Assembly: GCA_012845835.1 (NCBI GenBank)
Contig: JABAKD010000012.1
Coordinates: 10,529,973 to 10,593,972 of the forward strand
Reading direction: 5' to 3'
Length of the DNA: 64,000 nucleotides
From: Undaria pinnatifida
Taxonomy: Eukaryota; Sar; Phaeophyceae; Laminariales; Alariaceae
The translations under genes were made by a program, and so were the position numbers. The notes beneath the pieces are model-generated. The model was given only the letters and a program-made list of their open reading frames with translations. It did no database searches and had not been told where the DNA came from. Positions 32,442 through 45,756 of this stretch are shown piece after piece (position 1 is the first letter of the stretch; each line of letters opens with the position of its first letter).

Positions 32442-33541
32442 CGAACTGGTACGGTGGGATAGCATAGTTGACACCGTATGGAAAGAAATAGGAGGAAACC
32501 AGGAGATATTGGGAGCATAAAGAAGCTGGGGGTACAAGACCGACGTGAACGAGAGGGTAGAAGCAAGGGGAAGGGTAGCGACAATATAGAAGGAGGGTCG
32601 TTGAGAGATATCTACGGGAGTTAAACGATAACAATGGAAACGTTTTTGCATGGCCCAATGGACTACGCGAAAACGCTGAAACTGCGTTATTGTGTAGAGG
32701 ACCTGGACCCGCCAGAAAGAAGGATGAGGTATACCAGTAGTCGGGTGGGGGAGGAAGACGTCGCACAGGGCTGCCGTTGTGGCATCGCAGACCAAAGCAG
32801 AACCCACGGAGTGGGGAGATTTTAAACTGTACAAGGGGGAACGGAATGAGTTGGAGGAAGAGATGTGGAAAATTGACAGACGTGACATGTAGAAGTACGG
32901 TTCATTAGATAGGAGCGAGAGAACAAGCGCTATAACAGGAGGTAGATGGTACAAACAGGCGGCCAGCCAAAGTGCACGGACATTTTGCATTGCGTAAGAA
33001 CGAAAACATGACTAAATATACCGACGAAACGCACTGAGCGCCCAACTGTTGGAGGTGTCTACTAGGAGTAGGAACTGCGCTCCGTGTTGAAGGGGATGTG
33101 CGATGAACGGTCAAATAACTAAGAAAAGCAATGAATTTGTACGCCCCCACACGCACACCGTGCAGCGTTTGGTGCACTATAAGGTGGGTAGAATGTGAAC
33201 TGTACAAGGGGGAACGGAATGAGTTGGAGGAAGAGATGTAGAATTGACAGACGTGACTTGGTGAAGTGTGGTTCATTAGATAGGAGCGAGAGAACAGGCG
33301 CTATAACAGGAGGTAGATGGTAGAAACAGGCGGCCAGCCAAAGTGCACGGACATTTTGCATTGCGTTAGAACGAAAACATGACTAAATACACGGACGGAA
33401 CGCGCTGAGCGCCCAACTGTTGGAGGTGTCTACTATGAGTAGGAACTGCGCTCCGTGTCCAAGGGGATGTGCGATAACCGGTCAAATAATCAAGGAAAGC
33501 AATTATTAGTGCGCCCCCACACGCTCACCGTGCAGCTTTCG
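32442..33541 (+). mobile_element. LINE 3' fragment of unit 1 with a 373-bp tandem duplication
   Basis: Contains LDPPERRMRYTSSRVGEED, a CRCG...RTH knuckle start, KLYKGERNELEEEM and LDRSERTSAITGGRW, homologous to 6826-7214. The last 373 bp (from about 32825) are repeated at 33198-33541, giving two 3' ends. In the second copy the knuckle end reads VECELYKGERNE. Stop codons and frameshifts show it is dead. Confidence 0.65.
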
Positions 33542-33757
33542 GTCCACTATAATTCCACATCTATCCCAGTCTCGCCGCCCACAGTACGCCCGTGTAAGGC
33601 CACGGCAACTTTATTGGACTCGCTGGTGTGCGGGTCCCACCCGAACCACCACCGCCACCAGCATGTCTAACATGTGCACCCCCCACGCTGTTTCCTCCCT
33701 TTCCCATGGACGCCAATCTTCCGTGGGTCAGCGCGAATTCTAACGTCATGGCGTCGT

Positions 33758-33934
33758 TTAGACAGTGTCGGAGATGTCATCAAACAGGCCAAAGTCCTCG
33801 GGTAGTTCATCTGTCCATGCGGCGGCGATGATGGGTTTCTTCTTGGCGTCTCGGACGGTTTCGTGGGGGGCTAAGGCTACGCTGATTGAAGCCGGTGAGT
33901 AGAGGTTAGGGTCGCTGCCTGGCGGACCCGACAT
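33758..33934 (-). CDS. Conserved minus-strand frame at the unit junction, 58 codons
   Basis: Starts MSGPPGSDPNLYSPASIS and ends EDFGLFDDISDTV before TAA. Same length as 60310-60486. See 19777-20070 for the extended version and the possible fold. Confidence 0.3.
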   Translation of the reverse strand: MSGPPGSDPNLYSPASISVALAPHETVRDAKKKPIIAAAWTDELPEDFGLFDDISDTV

Positions 33935-34194
33935 GTCGCCAATGCTGATGATGATCTACTTCGAGGAAAGCACGAGGAACCACGGATAAGCTTTTCTTTG
34001 CCGCTGTGCATGGTTTGAACGACTACAAAGTACCAGGTATTCTAGAAGCAAACGAGTTGTTTGACGGCCTCCTATTAATGGTGCAGTAGTTCGGCCTCGT
34101 CATATCCACGTTAGACGTCTGGTTTCACAGTAGGATTGGGGTCGAGAGGCCGGGAGGCGCGATACGTTCTCCACTTGCAACCGTCGCGTGTGGT

Positions 34195-34482
34195 TTGTTT
34201 TCGCGCCCGGTGGGTATCATGGTATTAGCTTTACAGCGACGGTTTGGTGGACACGTGGTGGTGCGCAACATGCGTGGAGAATGGAGGGAGGAGAGGCGCT
34301 CGTTTTATACGCTTCGTGTGATTGTATTGGGGAGTATGTGTTGGCAGCTTGTATATGCTGACTGCAGTGGCGTTTGTAAGCCATGCCACCGTAGGGGGGA
34401 TGTTGTTAAGACCAAACAGGCATATCGTGACTGGTGGGGATCCTTGTCTGAGGAGCACGCACCAAATTTGACGGACAATTGA
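34195..34482 (+). CDS. Plus-strand frame with C-x3-C-x2-C-H motif, unit 2
   Basis: Starts MFSRPVGIMVLALQRRF, and includes YADCSGVCKPCHRRGDVV and AYRDWWGSLSEEHAPNL. It ends just before the leader hairpin of the palindromic array (34538). Related frame in unit 3 at 47064-47435 is longer at its start. Unrecognised. Confidence 0.22.
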   Translation: MFSRPVGIMVLALQRRFGGHVVVRNMRGEWREERRSFYTLRVIVLGSMCWQLVYADCSGVCKPCHRRGDVVKTKQAYRDWWGSLSEEHAPNLTDN

Positions 34483-34537
34483 CGGTGTACATTATTTGAA
34501 CGAAGTTTGATTTGGTTTGGGCGCCGTTTTTGGTCAG

Positions 34538-36440
34538 CCCGTGGAATTTCACACGGGATGTCCATTGGTGACTCATGGGCAACACACGGGTGACCCGCGG
34601 GTGACCCACGAGCGACCCATGGGTGACCCACGGGCCACCCACGGGTGACCCATGGGCGTCTCATGGGCGACTCACTGGTGACCCAGAGGCTACCCACGGG
34701 CTACCCACGGGCTACCCATGTGCGGCCCATGACAGTGCAAAGGGGAATCCGTGGGTGACCCATGGGCATGAACGTAGAACCGTGGCCAACCTCGTGGGTG
34801 TCCCATGGGTGACCCGCGATTGAACCATAGACAACCTTTGGCCTTTTCTTATAAATCCCTGTTTGATTCATGGACTAACAGAAGATAACCCACAGGCTAA
34901 CATTCGGACTGCTGATGCTCCATGAGCAGCCCGTGGGCTAGAACCACTAAGTTATGGATGATCCATAGGTGATTCATGCGCGATTACTGCTAAGTCGTGG
35001 GTGACCCATGAACGGCCCTAGGGGTAGCGCCGCTCGGTCAGGGGTGATCCATGGGTTGCCGATGCTTCACCAATGGAATAATATAACTATGCCACGGAGG
35101 ACCTATTGATTACCACTAAGCCATGGGACCCCATGGTAACTCATGGACAACCCATGGGACAGGCCATGGGTCGCCCATTTATCACCCTTGGGACGCCCAT
35201 AGGTTAGGTACGGTGCCACGGTTAGCCCGTAGGTCACCCATGGCTAACCAGCGGAACAGCAATAGTGCGCGCTTGGGTCCCCAATGGGTCAACCGTGTTT
35301 AACTCGTATTTGCAAAACACAACCATGAACACCAGGTCAGGGGCCTTGTGGTACACATTCTTCACCCATGACTTACTGCAGTATTAAACAAGCCCATGGG
35401 CTTTGCATGGAACACCCGCGACATAGTGTTCCCAGTCATGGGTCACCCATGCATCATTAACGCCGTATTCGTGCTAACCCACGGGGTTCCTATGGGTCGC
35501 CAACGGTACACCAACTGTTCGCCCATAGGTCCCCTGCAGTCTCACGGTTAACCCGTTGGTCACCCTTGCCGTCGACCCCCGTGCCACCGACGGTGTTAAG
35601 CCCACGTGTTACTGACGGATAGCCCAGGGTAAAAGCCACGAGTCGCCCATGGATCACCCACGGGTCGCTCGCTCGTCATCCGTGGGTGGTCCAGATCCAA
35701 TGACTATCCAATGCGTCACCCGTAGCGGTGAGAATAGCATGGGTCGCTCAAGGGATACCCAAAGTCCCACGGTTAGCCCTTGGGTCACCACCGGTTAGCA
35801 CATGTGTTAGCAGCGGATGCCTTTTTTGTCAGCTACATGTGGCAGACGGGCCACCCGTGGGCCACCGGCAGTTTTCTACTACTCTCAAAAAAGAATAATA
35901 TACGGCACGGCAACGCACATTGATGATACCCATATCAAGTCAGGGCCTAGGGTCACCTATGGGTTATACTAGCCTGTAGATAGCTCGTGCATGAATCAGC
36001 GGCCGGTCGCACGTGGGCAATTCGTCAACCACCCACGGATACACCATGCCATGAGGCAGCAATAGGTTGCCCATGGGCCGCCCATTGCCCACTCATGGTT
36101 AACTCATAGTTCACGTACGGATAGTCCGTAGATCACCCCCGGACAGCAGACGAGACAGTCATGGGTCGCCCATGGGTGACCCACGGAGAGCACTTTGGGC
36201 CGCCTGTGGGCGACCAATGGTCAACAGTGCTATCCCATACCTGTGGGTCTCCTGTGTGTCCCTCATGGGTCTTCGATCGGTTATGCTGCCGGCCGATATG
36301 CACATTGGGCACCCCATCGGTGACCTTTGGTGTAGCGCTAGCCCATGAATCGCGTGTGGGTCTTACGTGTGTCGCTCATCGGTCTTCGACGGGTTATGCT
36401 GCAGGCCCATCGGTCTATCATACGTACGTCATGGAGGTGT
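34538..36440. repeat. Long 11-bp palindromic array of unit 2, with leader hairpin
   Basis: Leader: CCCGTG (34538-34543), loop GAATTTCA, CACGGG (34552-34557). The array is shorter than in units 1 and 3 because of a deletion, and contains an inverted segment (35128-35966). Confidence 0.85.
35128..35966 (-). repeat. Inverted segment within the unit 2 array
   Basis: The reverse complement of this stretch matches 48740-49565 of unit 3 and 21400-22200 of unit 1, island by island: GTTTTGCAAATACGAGTTAA, GCACTATTGCTGTTCCGCTG and GAGAGTAGTAGAAAACTG. Sequence just left (up to 35127) matches unit 3 up to about 48067, so about 0.67 kb is missing as well. Confidence 0.88.
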
Positions 36441-38162
36441 ACCCAAAGGAGTCCAAGAAAAAATCCAACAACTCCCTCGAGGTGCAACGCTTGAAACGGT
36501 ATCGGAACAACTAGCCTCGTCACGCCCTCTTGCGCAGTATCTCCACCCGTCAAACCCTGACTACTCGAACCAGGTCGTAGTTCGCTAGCTTTCACTTTGT
36601 TATGATGGAACACCATGCTCTTTTATCTGTTATAGTTCACCTCAGCTACCGATCATTCAATGTACTGCAGTACTGGATTAGAGGAGACCTCCTGCCCCTC
36701 CGAGGTCCTACCCTTACTCCATCGCTTTCTGGAACACATATAGATCCGTCGTGTTGTGTGGAGTTGTCTAACTCAGACTTCCTACTATATACATGACGAC
36801 AATTTACCTTCCGCTCGTTTCTAGCCTCTTAACGCTAACGTTCGCCTGTTCGAACCTCCGCTTCTTCTAATCTTGGCGTTCCTTGTTGAGCCTCGCCATG
36901 AGCTCATGGTTCATGGTTTCTGCTTCATGCTAGTGTACATCCCATTATCATGAGGCGGACAGGCACACACAACAAAGCAATGCGACGAGCGTTGTAGCCA
37001 GGGCAGCAGGCGGATAAGATCAGTGCCTAGCACGGAAGAGGGATACGCCGACCCCGTGCATAGATAGGGTGAAACGTTGTCGTCTTTGGTTGCACTTCGG
37101 TTTCTTCTTCTTTCTGGTAACAAGTGTAAAGTTATCGACAACGAGAGGGTAATGCTGCGCGTTGTCGGCTAAAACAAAACGTAGAATGCTGTTCGACAGA
37201 CACCAACATCCCATGGCCATCCCACGGGGATCCCACGGGCAACCCATGCTCTACGTATCTTAACTCCATCACAGCACGTATCACCCTTGGAAGGGAGAGC
37301 AAGAGGACGTTCAGTTAATGATGCACCCACGTTTTTTCCACGCTCCCGCCCTCAGTGCTATGATATCGGTCCACCCATAAACTAACATTGCCGCCCACAA
37401 CATGCCTGTGTACACCGACGGTAACCTCGACGGGCCTGCTGCTGCTGAAGATCAGTCGCCCAGGCAACCGCCTTCAGAAGCGTGCCTACCAATCGTACGC
37501 CCCACGTCGCCGACCCCTCCTTCCCGAAGACGCCCGCATGAAGGCTATTAGACTAGACTATTCCACCGACGTTAACTTGCCGCCCACATCATGTCCGTAT
37601 AAGACCACGGCAACAGGATCGGACCAGTTGATGAATTGGTCCAACCACGGCCACCCCCAGTAGCAGCGCGTGGCTACTACTATCACTCTCAACGTCTTAC
37701 CAAGGAAGCCAACGTTCCGAGGGACACCACGACTTGCAGCTCTACCCAGCCATGATGGAATCCTTGAGAGCCTCACCGTGTTCCCGAACGCAGCCAACTG
37801 TATGTACCTACTGTATGTAGCTAAATATACCCCAGGTACTTTACCAGGCAGAGTCGGTAAGTTGTAGTGAACCAATAACGTTACGCGCACCATGGGTGCT
37901 GCCGAGTGCTCGTCATGGATTCCTTTTTTTACCTGGTACTTTTGAAGCGAACATGTGTAATCAACAACCACCGGTTACAAGTACTTACTTTTCTAATAAT
38001 AATCGTCGGCGACAAAGGAAGAGGTAGCCAAGTCACAGTGCTGCATACCAGGTATATATCTTTCCTATGATACGTGGTACTGTGTAAATGTACGAGACCG
38101 CAATCATGTTTTCCTACTGTGTACATATATGTACTATATATGCGCAAAATTTGAGATACTTT

Positions 38163-38250
38163 CGTCCTCACCCGACCGCCGGGCTCGTTTGGGTCAGGGG
38201 ATGGATATGAGACTTCACTGGTCTCATCGCAGGATCGAATCCTGGCGACG
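38163..38250 (+). ncRNA. 88-nt tRNA-like element, copy 5
   Basis: Closing arm CGTCCTCA with TGGCGACG, hairpin region CCCGACCGCCGGG (one mismatch), stem ATGAGAC-type with loop near TTCACTG, intact A-box-like and B-box-like sequences, followed by CTCTTTTC. Confidence 0.5.
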
Positions 38251-39409
38251 ACGTTCTCTTTTCTTTTGTTTGTCATATTTGCAGATTTCTCTTTTTGTAT
38301 TTTGGCTTGGGTCTTGTATCATAGACTATTGTGATGGATATCGAACTGAGACACAACTCATCACACTATTCTCGACCCAGAAACCATCGTGGCGATATCG
38401 GCAATGAACGAGGCATGAAGAACCTTGCTTATTTCAAAGAGGATGGGGCGCGTGGAGACGAAGAACCATTGGAATGCATATGAAGGGTTGTTGCGTTGCC
38501 CGTGTGATACGCCGACGACGCATGCCTTGTCTCGGAGTCGGCCGAGGATGCACATTGCTTGACCTACTGCAATGTCGGACATGTTGCATGGGCTGTCCTT
38601 GGAATTACTGACAGGATACCCATGGGCAACCCATGTGCTGCTGCCCATGAGCAACCCATAAAATAGACGACCCACCCATGCGTAAACCGGGTAACCCATG
38701 GGCAACGCGTGGCTGCCCACGGACATCCCATGCTTGCTTCATGGGCGGCGCATGAGATTTCTCACGGGATACCCATGAGCAATTCGTAGGCAATCCATGT
38801 GGGTAACCCGTGGGCTTGAACGGCACAAATAATAAAAGGTGCTCCCCCTTCGGCAGCATTGACTGGTCCACTATCCACCCCACCTATGTTAGCCTGCTGC
38901 CCACGTGATGTCCGTGTATGACCACGGCAACAGGATCGGACCCACCGGTGTATTGGTCCAACCCAGGCCACCTCCAGTAGCAGCGTGCCTACTAACTACC
39001 ACCCACCACGCTGCTGAAACGCTTACCAAGGAAGGCAAAGTTCCGGGGGGACGGCGCTACTTGTAGCTCTACCCAGCCAAGCATGTAAAGTAGTCGGTGA
39101 GCAATAGTGAGCCAATAACCTTACACGCACTTTGGGGACCGAAGAGTGCTCGTCATGGACTCCTTGTTGTTGCCTGGCACTTCTGAAGCGAAAATTTGTA
39201 TCCAAATACCGGGAACAGCTACTGCTATTTGTCCCATCAAACTAATCGTCGGCGACATAAGAAGAGGTAGCCAAGTCACAGTCCTGAATTTACATCTTTC
39301 CTATGATACCTCTGGCGCTGTGTACATGTACGAGACCACTGAGACCACAATCATGTTTCCCTACACTGAGCATATATACCTACTATATACGTGAAAATTG
39401 TTACGCCTT

Positions 39410-39497
39410 CGTCCTCACCCGGCCGCCGGGCTCGTTTGGGTCAGGGGACGGACATGAGACTCCACTGGTCTCATCGCAGGATCGAATCCTGACGACG
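39410..39497 (+). ncRNA. 88-nt tRNA-like element, copy 6
   Basis: Closing arm CGTCCTCA with TGACGACG, hairpin CCCGGCCGCCGGG, perfect stem ATGAGAC/GTCTCAT with loop TCCACTG, A-box-like TGGGTCAGGGG and B-box-like GGATCGAATCC. One of the two best copies. Confidence 0.55.
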
Positions 39498-41306
39498 ACG
39501 TTCTTACTTTTTTTTTCGGCAAATTTGCAGTTTCTTGTTTGTATTTGGCATGGGTCTTGTATCACGTGATGGATATCAAACAGAGACACAACTCAGCACA
39601 CTATTTTCGACCCAAGAACCATCGTGGGCGTACCATGAACAAGGCGTCAGAGGGATCTGATGGAGCGCGCGGAGACGAGGAACCGTTGGAATGCGCTTGA
39701 AAGGTTGCTGTGTTGCGCCTGTTATACGTCGACGACGCAGGCCTTGTCACAGAGTCGGCCGAGGATGCACGTCGTTTGACTTACGGTAATTTCGGGCATG
39801 CTGTATGGGCCGTCCTCGGAATTTCTGGCAGGATACCCATGGGAAGCCCATGTGCTGCTGCCCGTGAGCAACCCGTAGTCAACTCACACATGTGTAACCC
39901 ATGGGCAACACATGGGTGGCCCACGGACATCCCGTGCTTGTCTCATGGACGACCCATGAGATTTATCACGGGATACGCATGATGAGCAACCCATGGGCAA
40001 CCCATGTGGGTAACTCTTGGGTTATTAGTAACACCATCATCCCATTGGCCACCATTCGACAACTCATGGGTGACCCATATGGCCCACGACCACCAATCCA
40101 TGGGTCATCCGTACCATATGGGTAACCCATGAGCAACACATGGACAATGCATGCGCAACGCATTGGTGACCCACAGGCAACCCATGGGCAACCGTGGGCA
40201 TGCCATGGGAACCCCATGGCCAACCCGTGGGCAACCGCAAATAGCCTATGGGCATCCATTGGGCATTCCATGGGCAACGAGTTCATCTGAAAGGCGACCC
40301 ATTGGCTAGTTCCCTAAACTCCTGTACAGGTTGTGAGTGGTACATAAAACTGGGTACGTTTTGGGTTGAAGATCGCCAAGAATATTGCACAGTACTAACG
40401 GAGAAGAGCAAATCCACGTACGTGAAGGCGTGTTGTGGACCAATACATTGTGCCTTGTTGACCAAGGCTGTGCCCTTCGCTTGATAGATGACCCTCTGGC
40501 ACAAGTCTCACAAACGTTTGGCCATCCTGGTCGCCTCATCGCACACAAGCACCGTCGCTCAAGCCCACACTTGCTCGACGGCCCCGCAGCAGATTGGGTT
40601 TCAAGGTGGTACCGTGCAGGACGCGTGAAACGAAGTAGGAAACGAAGAAAAGAAGGTGGATTTTTACAGGGACAGAGTAAAAAATCCGGGAGCTGTTGTA
40701 CTGAAGTTGCTGTGGGTATGTAGCACCTACCGGCAGGTATACATATAGACTATAAGCCTTGTCGCCCACAGCACCCACCTCTCGGGATGCAGATGTATGA
40801 CTCGTTTTATTGATTCATTTACGCCCACGGTTCTTTTCTGTGCAGAGTGGCATACCGCTTTGCCTATGTTAATCGCCGCTCATATCATGCCCGTAAAAGG
40901 CCATATCAACCCCATCGTACCCGATGTACGACTCCAAGCAATGCCACCAGCAGCTACAGCGCGTCTACTACCCATAACACCGACACTGCTGACCCCTATT
41001 TGTCGTAGATACCAGCCTGCCTGGAGGCAACACCAAGCGCACCTGATCCGCTGAAACTCGTAAAACGTTTTGAACGTGCTTCCCCTACACGCAGCCTTGG
41101 TCCACTATTGGTTCGCCTGTCTCAGTTTCATTGCCCACAACATGCCATTCCCGTCTAAGCCACGGCAACCTCATCATATCAGCATCGGACCTGCTGCTGG
41201 ACAAGTCCAATGACCCAGGCCATCGCCAACAGCAGGGTGCCCAACATCCATACCCCCTGCGCTGTTCAGCGCCCTTCTCAAAGGCGTTCTTAATAGCATG
41301 CAGAGG

Positions 41307-43244
41307 TGTAACGAACGGATAAGAGCTATTTTAGACGCACGCACCCAGGTCTCCAATCGCTTGTCCATAGTCTCCTACCGCTTCTGATTAATTCCCTCCG
41401 TGTATCCCTTCAGGCTGATTCCTCCCGTCTGCTTGTTACAACAGCTCCCTGCAAACACCAGTCTTGTCTCACGCAACCCTCTTCCAAGCGCTAGTGCTAC
41501 ATAACAAATCTCCGGATGGAACCTCCAACAGTACCTTACCGTAACGATCGTTGTACTCAAGCTCGGTTCGCAGTCACTCACTCTCGTGTCAGATCAAGTT
41601 CATGTTCCTTATTCCCTCGTTTGGTTTTGTGCGTTTTTGGACTGGGACGGTGAACGATATGCGTTCTAGACTGACTGGAGTTGTACAGACCTAGGCAGCA
41701 TTCCGCTACGTATTTTACGTGACGTCCTGTCAATCCGCCGCATCATCCCCCCTGCACGGCTTCCTGAGAATACCGTGCTCACCGTGCTGCGGATACACCG
41801 GAGTAAAAATGACGACCTTTCCCCACACTTGGTTGTGTTTCGATTACCCTAAGGCTCGAAGTCTACCATTTTCATGGAAAGGCGTCTCTCCGGAGGTAGA
41901 TACCATGGGCCTCGCGCTTTTCCGCAATAGGTCCCAGATCGGTACTGCTGGACTTGCTAGAATTTATCATCAAGCTCACCAGCTGAAAGCCTCTTATTCA
42001 CTTCTTCCCGTCTTTTCCCGTTAACCTGGGTAGGCCGAGGCCTTGATCTTGCTCGCTAGTCGATCTTCGGGCAACGTCTTCTCCCATCCTCCATCGAACT
42101 CCACTTCACGTTCCTCGTGTTTACGGGGAACCGAATTGCGATTTGTCGGTCCTCCTAGCTTTCAGGATTTCACGTTAAGAATCCTTAAGCTAAATCGATG
42201 CTGAAGAGATGTTCGACCTTTCCATCTCACCCATAATGTGCTGCAAGTCCATTTAGCAATTGTGAGTTCCTTGGCCAACTTCACAACCTCGCGCCCATCG
42301 ATCGTAGGTACGCGCGTACTGTGGTTGTTCGCAAAGTCCATCTTGACCATTGACGAGTCTGGTAATAAGACGAGTCTGGTAGTAAGCAAAAATAACCGCC
42401 AATACAGAAGTACTCGTCGTAAGAGTAAGCACATACAGAAGTATTCTTCGTACGAGTAAGCACAATCACGAAAGCAATGAAAGCAAAAAATGAATGCCTT
42501 GCGGAGAAACTTATGCCATTGATGCATACCAACGTTTCGTCTACATCGCATACAAAAAAACAGTGAGTCGAAGCGGGGAGAATCTCGTTTGCCCTCTCCC
42601 TGCTGTACTACTGTTATGGAACTTTCTTCAACATCCCGTAAAATCATTCATATTTAGACTTTTAGTTCATTTCCCATACATTATGTTGTGAATTTCAACC
42701 AAACATGGCCCGCCTTGCTGCCGTACTTCTACCTTAGCATTTACGACGGTACTTCTACCTGAGTCAAGCAAGATTATCAACCCACACGGATCCCAGCTGA
42801 AGCCCCATATAACGAACGGATAAGAGCTATTTTAGACACGCACCCAGGTCTCCACTCGCTTGTCCCTAGTCTCTTACCGCTTCTGATTCATTCCCTCCGT
42901 GTATCCCTCCAGGCCGATTCCTCCCGTCTGCTTGTTACAACAGCTCCCTGCAAACACCAGCCTTGTCTCACGCAGGCCTCTTCCAAGCGCTAGTGCTATA
43001 TAACAAATCTCCGGATGAAAGCTCCAACAATACCTTACCGTAACGATCGCTGTAGTCAAGCTCGGGGCGCAGTCACTCACGCTCGTGTCAGATCAAGTTC
43101 GTGTTCCTTTTTCTCTCGTTAGGTTTTGTGTGTTCTCGGATTGAGACCGTGAGCGATTTGCGTCCTAGACTGACTGGAGTTGTACAGACCTAGGCAGCAT
43201 TCCGCTGCGTATTTTACGTGACGTCCCGTCAATCCGCCGCAACA
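41307..43244 (-). mobile_element. LTR retrotransposon, unit 2 copy
   Basis: LTRs 41307-41745 and 42808-43244, flanked by GAGG at 41303-41306 and 43245-43248. Same interior as the unit 1 copy; the reverse transcriptase stretch is out of frame here. It was inherited with the unit, not inserted independently. Confidence 0.88.
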
Positions 43245-43843
43245 GAGGAACAGCGCCAAGTGGCCCTTTAACCACTAAAAAGAAAAATCGGAATCATGCT
43301 CTCCCTGCCATACCAACACCTACGCGCAACCTAAGGTCTCACCACAAGCGAAAGAATGCAAACCTTCAGCGACCTCTGCTGGGACATCAACGACTTCAGC
43401 ACGGAGAACTCCTTCTAAGCTCCAACACCTTGAAGTCGCAACTACAGCTTCGGCTCGCAAGACCGCCTTTGGCCATCGCGACGGCCTTGTAAATTATTTC
43501 AGGCAACCTCCATGATCGAAAATATCATTGCTCTATGGAGTTCCATACAAGATTGCAGCGTTTCACAAGTGGGCAAAAATCAAGCTTGTTTCTGATTCTG
43601 CCGTGTGCTATCGATTTATTTAATCACCGACAAACCGCGATGTACCGAGGACGGAGGAGCGCGTTACACACAACCGAACAGGCAATGCACCGACAAACGA
43701 TTGGTCTATCATAATTCAGCTGCAAGACTGCAATGGACCGGGGAAGGGGAAGGATCACTGGAAGGATCACGCGCCCATCGCATCACAATCTCTCTGCCCC
43801 TTTCTATCCAAGCGTTTTTCAGCCTTCTTTACCTTCTATACAA

Positions 43844-44290
43844 ATGAGCTCCATCAACAGCTACCTGAATGGCACTCCGATTAACAATCGGGGACAAGCA
43901 CTGGAAGTCCATCGCCTCCATGAATTATCTCGCTCGGGACAAGATAACAGCCGGATGTACATAGGGTTCGCGAGAAGTAACTGCCGGGATGCCCAAGGCA
44001 TTGTTTGGGGGGCACGCTACAACCTTCTCAAAGGCATCAAAATTCTGGGTCAAACACGCCTGGAACGGAAATGCATGGCAGCAAAGCTGAACAGGCATGG
44101 GCTCCTAGACAGGAGTGAGTACGAAACGATAAAATCGATTATAAACTCGCTCAAGTACTTACATAAGCGAGATAAATTGCTGTTTTTTATCGATAGCAGA
44201 GTATACGATTTTTTGTGCGGGCTTGGATCGGTGACTCGGTTGCTGACCCTTTTGACTTTCTCCTCGCCAGTAGTATGTTCAACGATATAG
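43844..44290 (+). pseudogene. Frameshifted copy of the 179-codon frame (unit 2)
   Basis: Starts MSSINSYLNGTPINNRGQ and shares the one-base deletion of unit 1 (near 44213), ending at 44290. Many residue-changing differences from unit 3. Confidence 0.5.
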
Positions 44291-45756
44291 CCGAACGATT
44301 GTCAGATATCTCGTACGTATCTGAACCCCACAGGACGAGTAAATTTGGACGAGACTTGACCGTGTCCCAATCCAGGGGGTAATTTTACCGTAGTTGTAAT
44401 ACTTCGCGCGTAAGGACATACCTGTAATATATTCTTGCGAGATGTACTTGTAGGTACGGTTGAAATTGATCCTCAAGTAGAGAATATTACTGAGTGCAGC
44501 AGTTCTTTTTAAACTATGAACTTACAACTGCTCGCCAGTTTCGCATTAGTAAAGGTGGAACTATGGGTCGTATGAACTTACGTCAACGGTCGTACAGCAA
44601 TAAGCCATGTTCTACCGGAAAATGCGTACGAGTATGTATTTCAGCATTGAAAAGTAAAGGCTCACAAAGACTGTCTATCTTATGCTCTTCAGCGTACGAT
44701 TAGTATCAGACAGATTATCGATTTATGTGCGTATTCTAGGATCATATTGAAGTGGCGCGGTTAACTTACAGTATTGACCTTTGTTTGTTTGTTTTTTCTT
44801 TTTCGGGATATAGCTCGATGATGGACTATGATTACACCCATCATAGTCTATTACAGTACTATCAGTACCCGTAGTTCCATCTGCTTCTTCATTTTTTGTT
44901 TTTGCGGAAGTACGTAAGTAAATTAAATGAACACTTGAATAGTGAGAACATTTTATTTTGTCGTGATGGACACTTGTCCACAACTCTCTTTATTTGTCTA
45001 TTAATAGTGTTGTTTATATATTTAGTACGATTCAGGAAGCGTGTTTAAAACCCTGTAGACGTACCGTTGCGTTTTATCCTCTAGGATATTTATCGCTCGT
45101 AATTACACCAAGCGTAGTTTTTATAGGCATCTTCCTTGTAATGTTTTGTTTTTTGTAAATGCGTGAACAACCTGGATACATTCATATTGTCGCGGTTGAT
45201 ACACCGGACTGAATATGAGCCCGATTTGTTTTTGATACATTTACGGATATTTTTTCCCAAGTATGAGGCTTCTCTAGCAATCTGACTTTGCATTATGGGA
45301 CGTGTTGAGAGTATGAACTTGGATTCAAATCAAAGTTAATACGCAGTCTATTAGAGCAGTGTGTTCGCACGAAAAAGATATGCAGATGAATTATTACGTT
45401 AAATCTTACGTTGAATCTTCGGTGGAACATAGATCTAAACGTAGATTTGAGTATATTAAGGTTGCCCCGTTGTCCCAGTATTCTACCGGACTACGGGCAT
45501 TGTTCCGTGATGATCAAGTGGTGATGCAACCCACCATGATCACTTTCCCTCCTCTCCCTTCTCTCCCTGCTTTCCGTTCTTCTTCCTCCATTCCCTTTTG
45601 TCTCAAGCGCCCTTTCCAAACTACCCCTTTTCTTTCTTATCACAAGCGATCTTAGTACCCACTTGGGTGCCACCTCTGCATCTCTTCGCATAGAAGACAG
45701 AGCCTCCACACAACCATTGTTTTCACAAGCTATTCACAACCATAACATATAGGGCG

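Larger units (their letters stand above)
19581..33541. repeat. Unit 1 of the giant tandem array
   Basis: Delimited by GTCCACTAT directly after a LINE 3' UTR (19581 and 33542). Landmarks recur in the same order in unit 2 and unit 3: for example the GACGGTAACCTCG segment at 24130, 37410 and 51020, and the ATG of the 179-codon frame at 30538, 43844 and 57432. Spacings differ (about 13.3 and 13.6 kb) because of indels in the palindromic array and LINE end. Confidence 0.95.
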
